Assembly: GCA_963921425.1 (NCBI GenBank)
Contig: OY992833.1
Location: forward strand, 498,501 to 562,500
Reading direction: 5' to 3'
DNA: 64,000 bases
Origin: Dryas octopetala
Lineage: Eukaryota > Streptophyta > Magnoliopsida > Rosales > Rosaceae
Shown here: piece after piece, positions 47,501 to 57,025 of the stretch
Layout of the letters: each line of letters begins with the position of its first letter
Position numbering within the stretch: position 1 is the first letter of the stretch
Notes under the pieces: generated by a model
What the model saw: the letters and a program-made list of their open reading frames with translations, nothing else
Told to the model about the DNA's origin: nothing
Databases searched by the model: none
Made by a program: the position numbers and the translations under genes

Positions 47501-49040
47501 ATGTATCATATTGTCAGAAATTGGAAGAACAAATTTTGTGAAGTCAACAATTTCAAATAAGTTCTACCATGGATATCGTGCTACAAATAACTTTGTAGAA
47601 CAGCTGAGAAACTACTTAAGTTAGAATATTCATAATTAAATTATGCTCTTTTATTCACTTCATTGAAGTTGGACTTTTTTTTTTCCCTGTGTAGTGTCAA
47701 TTACTACAAAAATTCAAGTAACACTTCATATGCAACTCATTCATGGAACCATGAGTTCAACAGTTCTTCGTTTCAGATCTTTTTTTTTTTTTTTTTTATG
47801 AATATTTAACTTAAATGCAAGATGCCAAATAGACAAAGCCTTTATCATTTCTGAGTAAGGACCAATAAAACTAAATAAAAAAGTTAACTAATATCAGTGT
47901 TTGGGTAGAATTATAGATAATGCCTTTGAAAAATCTAAAGAAGTTACCGGTTTTCAACTAACAACCTGCATCCATTCGAGGCAAGCACGACTAAAGAACA
48001 AATATGCCTCCAGCTCATTGTATGAACCCCCATACACATGTTTCCCTTTAAAGAACTGATTGGAAGGTTCAATAAATATAACTGGGATTCCTGAAACTAC
48101 CCCACGATATGCATTAGTGGGTATCCAGTTTCCATCATGATAAGAGTTATATGTTGTGATTAACATCAAGTCATTGATCTGCTGCTTCTGGATACACTCA
48201 TAGAAAGGGAGCATTACATCTACTGTGTGGCCACGTGATAAACATGCTCGAGCAAGCCCAGTTACAACATCACCAAGACCACCAACTTTCGCTATTGGTG
48301 CCATTTCAGCTGTGACATGAATTATGTGCATGAGTTTGGAATCCTTCTTTACTTCATATTGAACTTCCAAATTCGCATCCCAAGAAGGGAAATCCTTCTT
48401 CCAAAATGGGATTTCATCAGTAGGAGAAGGCCAAACAAACTCTTGAATACCAAAATCAGTCAAATTTCCTTGCTTTGCCATGCCTACCTGCATATAGGAT
48501 TGTTGTTAGTGACACTAGTAAACAGTGATTAAAAAAGAAAAAGATAAGCATTGAACAGTTTTTGGTTGAGTCATATCTATGATAATTTTTTTTTGGGGGG
48601 AAATTGAGAGTAAACTATAAATGATAAATCCCATATATATTATGGGCTACAGTTACAGTATCCAGTAATTCCAATACTGATTTTGATTGCTTTCACATCT
48701 TCGAAATTTTCAAACCAATTGGCCTTCTCTTCTGTACAAAAATGTATTTATTCCCCTTCAATTTTAAAAGTTTCAATCGTCCACAAATGAAATGCCATAA
48801 ATAAAATAAAATAAAATAACTGCAAATAACAAACATTTGCATCGGTTTCTTTATAATTAGAGAAAAGCAAGATGGAGAAATTACCTCTGGTGCGAGAAGG
48901 GTTTGAGCTAGAATCTTGAAATTAGAAGAGCACAAGTTGTGGGCACTCAGTCCGTTGTTTCTGTTCAACACTACTCTCCTTGGATTCCACAATCTTGAAG
49001 TTGAAGGACAAAAGAACTTTCCAGCAATTGCACGCTCCAT
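32962..49040 (-). CDS. SS5: Starch synthase, SS4/SS5 clade, probably SS5
   Basis: ADP-glucose-dependent glucosyltransferase-type protein of plastids; SS4/SS5 proteins control starch granule initiation. Fifteen exons: 49040-48885, 48487-47966, 47492-47394, 47271-47219, 46098-46041, 45610-45528, 41809-41732, 40910-40831, 39003-38822, 37112-37038, 35503-35463, 35199-35094, 34480-34398, 33678-33605, 33068-32962. All introns are GT-AG and the total is 1797 nt, exactly 598 codons plus TGA. Residues 1-60 look like a transit peptide. The GT5 part has the ADP-glucose loop KVGGLGDV at 119-126; the Val (not Thr) is typical of the SS3/4/5 branch. The GT1 part has ITRLVAQKG (415-423), [11 protein letters not shown] (494-504) and [12 protein letters not shown] (516-527). 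It lacks the long coiled-coil N-terminus of SS4, hence SS5. Arabidopsis SS5 is described as lacking most of GT1; here it is present. Confidence 0.93.
33483..33553. repeat. (GA)n microsatellite in starch synthase intron 14
   Basis: About 70 bp of pure GA, 52 bp from exon 14. A (TG)n(AG)n run lies at 33959-33998 in the next intron upstream. Confidence 0.95.
34612..34942. mobile_element. Foldback MITE in starch synthase intron 12
   Basis: The two halves are inverted copies: left 'ttgttctgattttggt' and, inverted on the right, 'ttgttctgattttagt', with matching 'tttggtcc' repeats and ends 'aaatttcac'. It forms one long hairpin of about 330 bp. No clear target duplication, so the superfamily is open. 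Confidence 0.75.
37270..37960. mobile_element. Possible small non-autonomous LTR element (TRIM-like) in intron 9
   Basis: A primer-site-like 'tggtatcatagc' at 37354 follows 'gttgttacaaa', and the region has the 'ttccacatcgg' type of sequence common in plant TRIM LTRs. I could not mark both LTRs, so this is tentative. Confidence 0.3.
38041..38497. mobile_element. Micron-like hairpin MITE inside a (TA)n tract, copy 1
   Basis: Core 38094-38464, an almost full-length inverted repeat: 'agggatccctcatttaag' on the left, 'gagggatccatcaatgg' on the right, with 'gcaaaaaattag' and 'cctaa'-side counterparts inside. (TA)n and (CA)n tracts adjoin it on both sides, followed by (GA)n at 38498-38540. Same family as 52619-53040 and 53140-53515. 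It lies in starch synthase intron 9. Confidence 0.75.
39473..40015 (-). mobile_element. L1-type LINE, 5'-truncated 3' end
   Basis: Minus strand: poly-A end at 39473-39490 preceded by 'attaataaaattatgtttct'. Upstream it encodes the zf-RVT domain found at the end of plant LINE ORF2: [20 protein letters not shown], then LW. Below that, [20 protein letters not shown] matches the other LINE tail at 41905-42245. The frame has stops. Inserted in starch synthase intron 8. Confidence 0.8.
41905..42245 (-). mobile_element. L1-type LINE, short 3' end
   Basis: Minus strand: A-rich tail at 41905-41917, preceded by 'gaataaaagttgattttctt'. It encodes [20 protein letters not shown] and then [17 protein letters not shown], homologous to the LINE tail at 39473-40015. 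5'-truncated. In starch synthase intron 6. Confidence 0.75.
42419..42605 (+). mobile_element. LTR fragment with primer-binding site, copia-type
   Basis: Starts 'tgttagagttta' and leads to a primer-site-like 'tggcatcagagtc' at 42582-42594, the usual plant copia arrangement. Nothing of gag or pol follows. A short fossil in starch synthase intron 6. Confidence 0.5.
42798..42851 (+). mobile_element. LINE ORF2 start, endonuclease fragment
   Basis: Encodes [18 protein letters not shown], the conserved beginning of the plant LINE apurinic endonuclease domain (MKIISWNVRGLGS). Only about 18 codons remain, on the opposite strand to the LINE tails nearby. Confidence 0.7.
43243..44762 (-). pseudogene. 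Xyloglucan endotransglucosylase/hydrolase (XTH) pseudogene inside starch synthase intron 6
   Basis: Family GH16; XTHs cut and rejoin xyloglucan in the cell wall. From ATG 44762 (a signal-like [20 protein letters not shown]) the frame breaks at a TGA after about 38 codons and then shifts. Next come [20 protein letters not shown] and [13 protein letters not shown]; the family motif is HNEFDFEFLGN, so the second catalytic Glu is Asp here. Then HSYSIF with a stop where Trp is expected, and [14 protein letters not shown]-like tail (44212-44255) and a MITE (43580-44202) replace the middle. The end reads [11 protein letters not shown], then a stop and a frame change, then [35 protein letters not shown] and [15 protein letters not shown]. 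It is most like XTH6/7. No introns are seen in the parts present, which suggests a processed copy. Confidence 0.88.
43580..44202. mobile_element. Mutator-type MITE with long inverted repeats, inserted in the XTH pseudogene
   Basis: A perfect 9-bp target duplication, ttttcttta, lies at 43571-43579 and 44203-44211. The element is 623 bp and almost entirely two inverted arms, both starting 'gggaaaaatttacaaaca' and containing 'catttcaggacattaatttt'. No coding capacity. Confidence 0.92.
44940..45225 (+). mobile_element. TRIM-type miniature LTR element
   Basis: Two short direct repeats, 'tgttggatcatcccctaaca' (about 44942) and 'tgttagcccattccctaaca' (about 45168), each followed by 'acttaa', the typical plant TRIM LTR start. 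Between them is a primer-site-like 'tggtatcaaag' near 44996. It has no coding capacity. In starch synthase intron 6. Confidence 0.65.
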
Positions 49041-49306
49041 TGTCACTCTTATTTGCAGATGCTACTGTGCTTTATAAAAGCTTAAAAGCCTAAATATATC
49101 TTACAAAAACAAAACACATTTTGAATTCACAGAAAGGAAAACCTCCCGAAAACCCTTTTTAACTCTTTTCTGTGACTGAGAAACAGAACTGTTGTACATG
49201 AGATGAGGTTATTAACTGTTGTACATGAGATAGGCTATTAACTGTTGAACGATAGAAGACAGTGATATTATTTGTTTGCTTGTATAGCGACTGTGATAAA
49301 TTTTAT
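49041..49306 (-). promoter_or_regulatory. Remaining proximal promoter and leader of the starch synthase
   Basis: Only about 266 bp separate the start codon from MULE-C. On the minus strand it has a TATA-like 'ttttataaagc' near 49075, some 35 bp above the ATG, so either the leader is very short or a different start is used. The transcription start is not known. Confidence 0.35.
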
Positions 49307-50839
49307 ATTTCGTAATTTTAAACCCTCTAACCACCCAAAAAATTTACCTAAATCTCCACCCATCTAGAAATTCTTTTAAAACCTCCTATAATTTATAATT
49401 CTAAATTACCCTTCTGACACACGCTGACATCACTGATGCACACTGACATCACAATGACGTTATTGTAACTGAATTTAACTGTAACTGAATTTTTCTGAAA
49501 CTAAAGTTTTGTTGAAATTCAATATTTCACTAAAACTAAAATCAAACACTGAAACTGAAAATCAAATATTTGATGAAATTGAAAATAAAATATTCCTTCA
49601 AAATGAAATATTCAAATTGTAACTGAATTAAAAAAATAACACCGCAAAAAATAATTTAATTATACCGTCACACTGCTTAAACATTTTATTACACTTAAAA
49701 CGAAACAATTTCACATAAACACTAAAAAAAAAAAAAAAAATAGTTACATAGTTACAGATATTACAACTGAGATTGAACCAAAATCTTCAAAACTTCAAAT
49801 CCTCAAATCTTCAAATCTTCAAATCTTCACATTCTAACTGAAACTGAACAATAAAACAATTTTAATAGAAATGAAATGAAACAAAACACTATAATTATAT
49901 ACAAAACATAGTTATAAGTGAAACTGAATTTTTACAAACTAAATCTGAATTTGCACGAACTGAAACTAAATATGAACAATAAAACAATAAAACAATAAAA
50001 AAATTATAACTGAAACTGTTTCACGAATTGAAACTGTTTCACGAACTGAATCTGTTTCACGAACTGAAACTGTTTCACGAACTAAAACTGTTTAATTTCA
50101 ATACAATTCCTATAATTTCACATTTTTAATGATTCTACATGACTTAACAATGAACCTATACAATGCAAATTAATTTAGCCGTGTGGTGAAGGCATGCAAT
50201 GCAAATTAATTAAAGACGTACAAATGAAAAACAATGAAAAGAAAGTGCTAGGCTAGCTTGATCGACCAATTTCAAGCTTTCTTGACTTTGAATATAAATG
50301 AAACTGATTAGCAATTGAACGCACCAATTAAACTTCTGAATAAGCAAACTCATCAAATGAAGTCAATTAAACCCAAAAGAAAAGAAAAATGAAGCCAATC
50401 TGATCGATTTGGGGTTTTCCGATTCATTAACAATTGCAGCAAACCAAATACATAGAACTGAACAGCACAACGAAGAGAAGAAGATGGGTACCTGACTCGA
50501 CGGAAATGGCTGCCGGAAAACAGAGAACGCCGGCGAGAATGTCGCCTGCTTCTCTCCTTCGAAACAGCGAGCCTCGGGGTCGTCAATATCTTCTGATGGC
50601 ACCAGTGGACTCGGGACGACGAGAGGAAGCCATCCATGGTGGTCTGGCACCTTGTTGTCGCCGGAATCGGTGGATCGCCGGCAAGGGAGCTCGGGTCTGC
50701 CTAGACCCGAGCCGGTGTCAACGTTTGGTTTCGCGGAGAGTGGAGGGCAGGGAGAGGAAGAGGGAGGAGAGGTGAGCGTGATGGGACTAGTATCGCCGAC
50801 AACCGTCGCCGAACGGCGGCGCACGCGCTGGCGACAACC

Positions 50840-50870
<31 letters not shown>

Positions 50871-51089
50871 CACGCAGAGGAAGAGAGAAATTTCAGAAAT
50901 GTGGGCTTGATAATTTTTTCAAGGGTTATTGGAAAAAAAAAAAAAAGGGTCAAACTTAGCTGGGTATAGTTGACTAGGGGGTTTTGGGAGAGATTAAATC
51001 TTTAATAGGGGGTTTTGAATTAATTTAATTAAAGGTGGAGGTTTTGAAATAACTAAACTCTAATTAGGGGGTTTTAAATAGTTTGCATT
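49307..51089. mobile_element. Mutator-like element MULE-C with captured gene leader
   Basis: A perfect 9-bp target duplication, aaattttat, lies at 49298-49306 and 51090-51098; weakly similar inverted ends both hold 'taaaccc(t/c)ctaa'. Length is 1783 bp. The middle is AT-rich; 50461-50880 is a GC-rich, gene-leader-like insert. Insertion exactly within the terminal repeat of element X supports the boundaries. Confidence 0.65.
50461..50880 (-). other. GC-rich captured leader-like sequence in MULE-C, also present in LTR E
   Basis: On the minus strand: (CT)n, then GC-rich sequence with 'gaccaccatgga' and 'ttcctctcgtcgtcc', ending 'gtcgagtcaggtaccca', which looks like a splice donor (CAG|GTACCC). 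The same order and similar words occur on the plus strand in LTR E at about 10085-10460. It opens a frame starting MDGFLSSSRVHWCHQKILTT that I do not recognise. It is oriented like the starch synthase just downstream. Confidence 0.6.
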
Positions 51090-51596
51090 AAATTTTATTC
51101 AATAACCTTTTTAAATATCCCTTAAAAGTTTTTTGACTCCTTAGTTTCAAAATTAACAATAATGATCCTTTTACATTTTTCAAACCAAAATACCCCTTTA
51201 TATATGAAAATGTCATCACAGTCCACCAAGTGTCGACTAAAACTTCGACAAACTATTGCACCTTCTTCCACAGTCCACATAGTCGCCACATGATTGCCAC
51301 AAGTCGATTTGTGTAGACCACAAATTCCACCATGTGTCGACCATAAATTTCACAAATTCGACCATGTGCTATAGCACCACCATGTTTTTGGGTTCTTCTT
51401 CTCTCTCATTTATGTGTGCTCATTTTAATGTACATACAAATATCAACACACGAGAATCAAAACTTTTTTAATATCTATATGACTAACAGAGCATGTTAAT
51501 GGGTTTATCAGCACAATGGAAGGTAGAGGAAGGAGACAATTTGGGGTTGGGAGGGTAAGGAAAAAATTGGGTTGGCTAAGGAAGGAAGGAGGAAAG

Positions 51597-51624
51597 GAGG
51601 GAGGGAGGGAGGGAGGGAGGGAGG
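51597..51624. repeat. (GGGA)n tract, G-quadruplex-prone
   Basis: Seven consecutive GGGA units within a longer purine-rich stretch (51575-51624). Runs of three G separated by one A can form G-quadruplexes. Confidence 0.85.
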
Positions 51625-52282
51625 GCGCGGTGGGCGTGGGCGGCAAGTGGCGCGGTAGGCCGAGTTTCGGATCTGCATGATTATCTGGGCTAGAGCCATC
51701 TAGTTTTGGTTTCAGATATGGTTTTGGTGTCAGATCTACTTTTCCAATATAGGCTAGGCTAGTTTATGGCTGAATTCGAACATCACAATGACTGTGAGGA
51801 TAGCCCATATGGTGTACTGACCAATATGGTGATATGATTTTTTCCAAAATATGAGCAAAGAAATAATGAAATCAATGCTATACCATTTTTATTGCAAAAA
51901 TTCAACAAGTTGCTTTACCAGCAAAGATGACTTTGGTTTCAGATTTGCTTTTGTTATTGATTAAATCAATATCAGGGTTGATTTGGGGTCCTTGAATTTG
52001 TTCATGGTTTTGGGTTTTAGCCTTCGATCAGATGATGGAGGGAGGGAGAGAGAAAGAATAAACAAAAAAAGCTACAATAACAAAAAATTGAGTTTTATAT
52101 GGAGGGTAATGTGGACATTTTATATGAAAAATGTATAGAAAAGAAAATTTTGGAGAGAGGGGGTCAAAAAAGTTTAATGGGTATTAAAAAGGGTTATTCA
52201 ATTAATTTATCCTTTATCTTATGTGGCTATGGAGACAAATTACAATTTTTTCTTTCTTTGTTGATATAATGTTATGATATGA

Positions 52283-52600
52283 TAAGAAAGGCCCTTCTCT
52301 TATGGTATGGTTAAACGAGATACGATTTGTGAGGCTTATTATGCAGTATAATTTAATGATCGAAGTTGTTTACCGAACATATTGATTAGGTAAACACTAA
52401 ATGATGACATTTTCTTCTAAAAAAAATGATGACATTTTAATCATATGGTTAAATGAAATTCGATTTGTCCAACTTTATGCAAGGATGACCCTTATATAGA
52501 GACTTAGAAAATAAACGAATTCAATCATCAAATTACAATATTGAATGGGTCACACAAGTCATACCTCATTTTGTTTAAGATAAGGTATACCTTAATGAAA
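52283..52600. repeat. Diverged relative of the Micron-like MITE
   Basis: Keeps phrases of the family such as 'gcaaggatgaccctta', 'aaaataaacgaattcaatca' and a (TA)n tract at its right end, but ends are eroded. Confidence 0.5.
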
Positions 52601-52618
52601 TGGCTCTGAAATTGATAT

Positions 52619-53040
52619 ATATATATATATGCCCCTTTCATTGAGGGATCCCTCACTTAATTTTATTTAAAGGATCTCTCTTGGGGCCCACTCCATATAG
52701 TATTTCAACGATCCGAATCGTTTATATTTTAAGTCTATATTCAAAGATCATCCTTGCAAAAAATTAGACAAATCGGAAACCATTAACCTATCAAATTTTG
52801 ATCAAATAAATAGACAAACGTAATATTTTCGATAAACACTTGAAATAGTGACCATTTAATTAATGGTCAAATGGTTTATGATTAACCTAATTTTTTGTAA
52901 GAACAATCCTTTAAAGGAGACAAAAAAAATAAACGGTTTTGATCATCAAAATATAATGTGGAGTAGACCCCCAAGAGATCCCTTAAATAAGCTTATCTAA
53001 GGGATCCTTCAATAGAATGGTTTGTAAATATATATATATA
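52619..53040. mobile_element. Micron-like hairpin MITE inside (TA)n, copy 2
   Basis: Core about 52631-53024 starting 'gcccctttcattgaggga' and ending with the inverted counterpart 'gggatccttcaatagaatgg'. It is bordered by (AT)n on both sides, like rice Micron MITEs that target TA microsatellites. Confidence 0.75.
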
Positions 53041-53041
53041 T

Positions 53042-53140
53042 ATATACAGATTTTCTCTAATGCCGAGCGCTCGGTATTGGCGGCAAGTGTTCGGCAATAG
53101 CTTTTTTATAACAACTGAGCGTACGCCCTAGAGAAGGATA
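53042..53140. repeat. Short inverted-repeat element with gccgagcgctcggt palindrome
   Basis: Starts 'ttttctctaatgccgagcgc' and ends 'cgccctagagaagg', with 'ggcggcaagtgttcggcaat' between. It lies between two (TA)n tracts, so it is probably a tiny MITE. Confidence 0.45.
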
Positions 53141-53515
53141 TATATAGGCCCCTTCCATTGAGGGATCCCTTAAATAATTTTATTTAAGGGATCTATCATA
53201 GGGCCCATTTTATATTGTATTTTGACGATCCGAAAAGTCTACTTTGTAGGTTTTTATTTCAAGATTATCTATGCAAAAAATTAGACAAATTGGAAACAAT
53301 TAAGATATCTATTTTTGATCAAATAAATAGACGAACATAATGTTTCAATAAACACTTGAAATAGTGACCATTTAATCAACAGTTAAATGGTTTCCGATTT
53401 ACCTAATTTTTACGAGGATGATCCTTAAATGGAGACCCAAAAAATAACTAGTTTCGATCATGAAAATATATTGTAGTGTAGACCCCACAAGACATCCCTT
53501 ACATAAACTTATTTC
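53140..53515. mobile_element. Micron-like MITE, copy 3, right end lost
   Basis: Starts 'ggccccttccattgaggga' right after 'tatatata' and runs in register with copies 1 and 2, but stops near 'cataaacttatt' before the last terminal repeat. Confidence 0.7.
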
Positions 53516-53519
53516 CAGT

Positions 53520-54838
53520 CTGTTGAGTATTTTAAGTGATGAGTTTACAGCAGCAAAGGTTTCAAGTATGATTGGTTTAGTTGAGCAGTTTTATTGATTT
53601 TTTTTTTCCAGTTTATTGAGTATTTATTGAGATGTAAGATTTTAGCTTACAATTTTTAGTTTCAGAGGTTGATTATTAGCATGTGAGTTATCTTCGAGCA
53701 AGAAATCTTTCATGAGATCTGGGATTTCCAATCAAAGGTTTTATTTACAATTAAATTGCATATGAGGCTTCATTACTTTTAAAGCTTTGCATCCTCTCGA
53801 GATGATCGATTTTATATTTATGAGTTTATTATGCATGATGAGGATTTATGATTTAAGATGATTTCGAATTGGATGTGTAAAAGGGTTTTAAAACTGGGGA
53901 TTTCAAAGAGTGACGTGAGGTCTTAAAGTAAAACTTGATTTAAAGGAATTTGGAAGGATAAATAAATTTTAAATGCTTTACTTCTATATTGTGCACTCAC
54001 TAGGTTATCTCACGTTTTCTCTCTTTTGTTTGTTTTAACGTTTCCCCCTAGGTATTAGAGGTCGCTGAGGTCGAGCCGTACCATGTTGATGCATCATTAT
54101 TTCACCCTCAGTATAATCACCAGGTATGTGCATTGTCCCCTTGAGTTATATATATCTGTTAGGGTGTAACCTTAATTTAATAGGCTCTGATATTTATATG
54201 TTTGGGCGAACCATTTTGTTTGAAATGGCTTTGTTTTTAGGTCAAAGACCGTTTTGGTTGTGGTAGAGGTGGCTGTTGGACATTTGAAGTGTTTTTTTAC
54301 AGGTTTTACAAGTATGAGTTAGTCCAATTTCAGAGGAGATTCTGTGAAATTTTCGGTAGGATTTTCCTTGGTATTAGATCCCACAGGTTCACTCCAGATT
54401 TCAGGATGGAATCTGGAGATGGTCTTGTCAAATTAAGTTATACTGATAAGTTTTATTGCAAAAATGTATTGGTGCATTTCATGGGACACATGTTGTTGCA
54501 TAGGCACTATCTCAAAAACAAACCTCATATCTTAGTAAGAAGGTTATTTTACTCAAAAAGTCATGCGTGCATACTTTTTTTACATGATGTTTACTTGTTT
54601 TTTTACACTAGATGTGAATGGACTACAACGATTTTTGAATGTTTGCAAATGCAGTGACGATGTCGTAGAATGAGTTTCTTTTTATAAAAAACATACTTTT
54701 TTTTTCTTTTTATAAAGCTAGCATAGTTTTTTAAATTAAAAGTATCACCTACTTTAGGAAAAAAAAAAAAAACCAAGATATTATTATGTTGTAGACGTTC
54801 AATATACATCTATGTTGAGATTCTTATCACCCTATCAA
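53520..54838. other. Degraded LTR-like sequence and unrecognised DNA
   Basis: 53520-54180 shares phrases with the long LTRs elsewhere in the window ('gatttcaaagagtgacgt'). The open stretch 54289-54657 (about 120 codons) has no recognisable motif and biased composition; I do not call it a gene. Confidence 0.35.
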
Positions 54839-54839
54839 G

Positions 54840-55245
54840 ATGAGCGATTTTATTTGCATAATTGTAGAGGACTTCATCAAGCACCAAGAGGTACGTCTTA
54901 TGAAGTTGCTCAACTACAGACATTCCTCACAGTGTAAAGTGATATATCTAGTGGTATTTTGGTGTATTAAAAGCACGTTTTCCAATTTTGAAATATATGT
55001 CTAATTATCCTTCGCGTAGGCAACAATGTAACCCTATTACATGTTTCGTTTTACACAATTTTATAAAAAAGGAGTGTCGTTGCGATAGAATGTTTGAAGA
55101 GTTCCAAATTGAAGGCATGGTATTTGATGAAGAAAACATGACAATATCAAAGATAGATATGTCTCAAGAAAACCTTGCACAAATGACAAATATTAGGGAT
55201 AATATTGCGTCAGATTTGTGGAGTGATTTTAGTTATAACCCTTGA
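54840..55245 (+). pseudogene. PIF/Harbinger transposase remnant
   Basis: The start reads FYLHNCRGLHQAPRGT, matching the DDE-domain region of Harbinger transposases. A clean frame from 54988 to the TGA at 55243-55245 gives MSNYPSRRQQCNPITCFVLH and then NFIKKECRCD, the conserved end of the domain (YPLRRQ.LIPIACC.LHNFIR), followed by a typical acidic C-terminal tail ending LWSDFSYNP. The part between the two pieces has stops and a deletion (about 54930-54985) and the N-terminal half is absent. Intact proteins of this family cut and move PIF elements that target TTA sites. No terminal repeats were found. Confidence 0.75.
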
Positions 55246-55249
55246 CAAG

Positions 55250-55700
55250 GTTGTCATTTATAGATGCATTTTTGTTAAGATATTTATATTTCAACGAGAT
55301 TTTTCTTTGAATATTTGACAACTGCAAGACACAAATGTGATAATTGGTAATTTTTTTTTCTTAGCTTTAAGGCACACATGGGATGATGATAATGAATTTT
55401 AATTTTTATCTAAATCTTTGGTTTGAGTATTTTTTTTCTTAGAGTATGTGTTTGGCTTATTAATAGGTTTTATAACCAATTTGTTATATTAATTATTTAA
55501 GAAAAGAAAAATTGCAGAGGCTACTACCAATTACCAAATATATAACTATTTTGTCATTTATATCAGTAACATATGTGTTTTTATTAAGTAAATAATTTAA
55601 AGTTCACTTTACAACATGCACTATATGATAAATCAATCCACCTAAAGGTTGTAATGATAAAATGGTCAACTTTATAGTTAAAAAATGATAAATGAACCCG
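55250..55700. other. AT-rich intergenic DNA, nothing recognised
   Basis: Low-complexity AT-rich sequence; probably what remains of the Harbinger element's 3' side. No feature can be supported. Confidence 0.4.
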
Positions 55701-55719
55701 TGTCATAATTGGGAGGCAC

Positions 55720-56480
55720 GTTTTTACATTGCCGAGTGCTCGGCGTGTCGTATATTTTTTTAATTTTTGTGTTTTGGGTAGATTGCCACTGTTGAACAAT
55801 GACAATCAGTGTTATTGTTCAACAATGGCAATTAGTAACGACTATTGTTATTGTTATAAGAGAAAACTATCTTGTTGCTTCCCAGACTATTGCAATTGTA
55901 TCGATTTGCTTCTCATACTTCCAATTTAGAAAATAATGTGCTTGACTTTTCAATTTTGCCAATTGAGGTAATTTCGTTAATTTGCTCAGTAAATTAATAC
56001 TAGTGAATGACACATGACTACCATTTTTCCCTAAATAATGACCCTTCATGATGGGCATTTGACTTTGTGTAAACAGAACTTTGGATGAAAAGCGAACAAA
56101 TTGACGAAATGACCTCAATTAGCAAAAAAGAAAAGTCAAGTACCTTAATTTTTCAATTGGAACTATGTGAGCAAACTAATAGAAGTACCACAATAGTCTG
56201 GGAAGTAAAATGGATATTATGTCTTGTTATAACACATGTGGATGTGACTCCATAAGCTTGAATTTTGTGTTTTATGTTTGTTTTATTAGTTTTTAACATA
56301 TTTATGTAAGAGAAAAGACAAAGATATAACTATAAGTATCGTTTTTATACTGTTTCAAATAGTCAGTGTTGCACAAGTGGCAATGAAGATTACTGTTGAA
56401 CAATAGCTATTTTCCAAAACATGAAAAAAAAAAAAACGTTGAACACTCCATGAATAGTGTCGAGTGCTCGGCTCATTAAA
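55720..56480. mobile_element. TIR element with gccgagtgctcggc ends, holding a diverged MITE
   Basis: The left edge 'gccgagtgctcggcgtgtcg' (55733) and right edge 'gtcgagtgctcggctcatta' (about 56458) are inverted. Inside both, 'gttttgg' and 'ctgttgaacaat' also mirror each other. 55866-56221 is a diverged copy of the MITE at 56631-57025. Confidence 0.55.
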
Positions 56481-56630
56481 GTGGACATGCATATTACCGT
56501 GCTTTTGTAGGTGGATCGTCAAATCATGAATTTTTTTTTTTTAAACTTTAAAAAAAAATTATTTTTTTTATTCTCATAAAACTATTTTCAAATTAAATCA
56601 AACAAGTTTTAAAATTCATAAAATTATTTT

Positions 56631-57025
56631 GGGATTACTACCATTTTGCTCCCCAGACTATTACACTTGTATCAGTTTGCTCCCCAGACTTCTAATTTGG
56701 AAAATTAAGGACTCTGACTTTTTCAATTTTGCCAATTGAGGTTCTTTTGTCAATTTACACATTTTTTATCCAAATCTTTGAGGGCAAAATGGTCCCTTCC
56801 AATTAGATCTTATCATTTTTTCCTCATGCATCATTTTTTCTCTTTTATTTCTTGCTAAATTTTGCTTGATCATCTCGAAATTTTAGATGAAAAATGTATA
56901 AATTGACGGAATAACCTTAATTGGCAAAATTGAAAAAGTCAGGGTCCTTAATTTTCCAAATTAAAAGTCTGGGGAGCAAACTGATACATGTGTAATAGTC
57001 TGGGGAGCAAAATGACATTAATCCC
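56631..57025. mobile_element. Mutator-type MITE
   Basis: A perfect 9-bp target duplication, aattatttt, lies at 56622-56630 and 57026-57034. The ends are inverted ('gggattactaccattttgct' and, inverted, 'gggattaatgtcattttgct') and the arms continue as inverted copies inward. 395 bp, non-coding. It lies about 300 bp upstream of the frataxin start codon. Confidence 0.9.

Larger units (their letters stand above)
49296..52211. mobile_element. Outer TIR element ('X') upstream of the starch synthase, split by MULE-C
   Basis: The right end (52150-52211), inverted, reads 'gataaattaattgaataacc' then 'ctttttaa'. The left end reads 'gataaattttat' (to 49306) and resumes at 51099 as 'tcaataacctttttaa'. So the left terminal repeat is continuous once MULE-C and its 9-bp duplication are removed. 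Its own interior (51150-52150) has no recognisable gene; it holds the (GGGA)n run. No target duplication found. Confidence 0.6.

Noticed and set aside
50363-50953. Long minus-strand open frame with Ser/Leu runs in MULE-C
   Set aside because: The frame is kept open by the (CT)n tract and GC-rich sequence; no domain is recognisable. Recorded as captured leader instead.
54289-54657. 122-codon open frame
   Set aside because: No family resemblance, AT-rich aromatic-heavy composition, surrounded by decayed repeats; likely open by chance.
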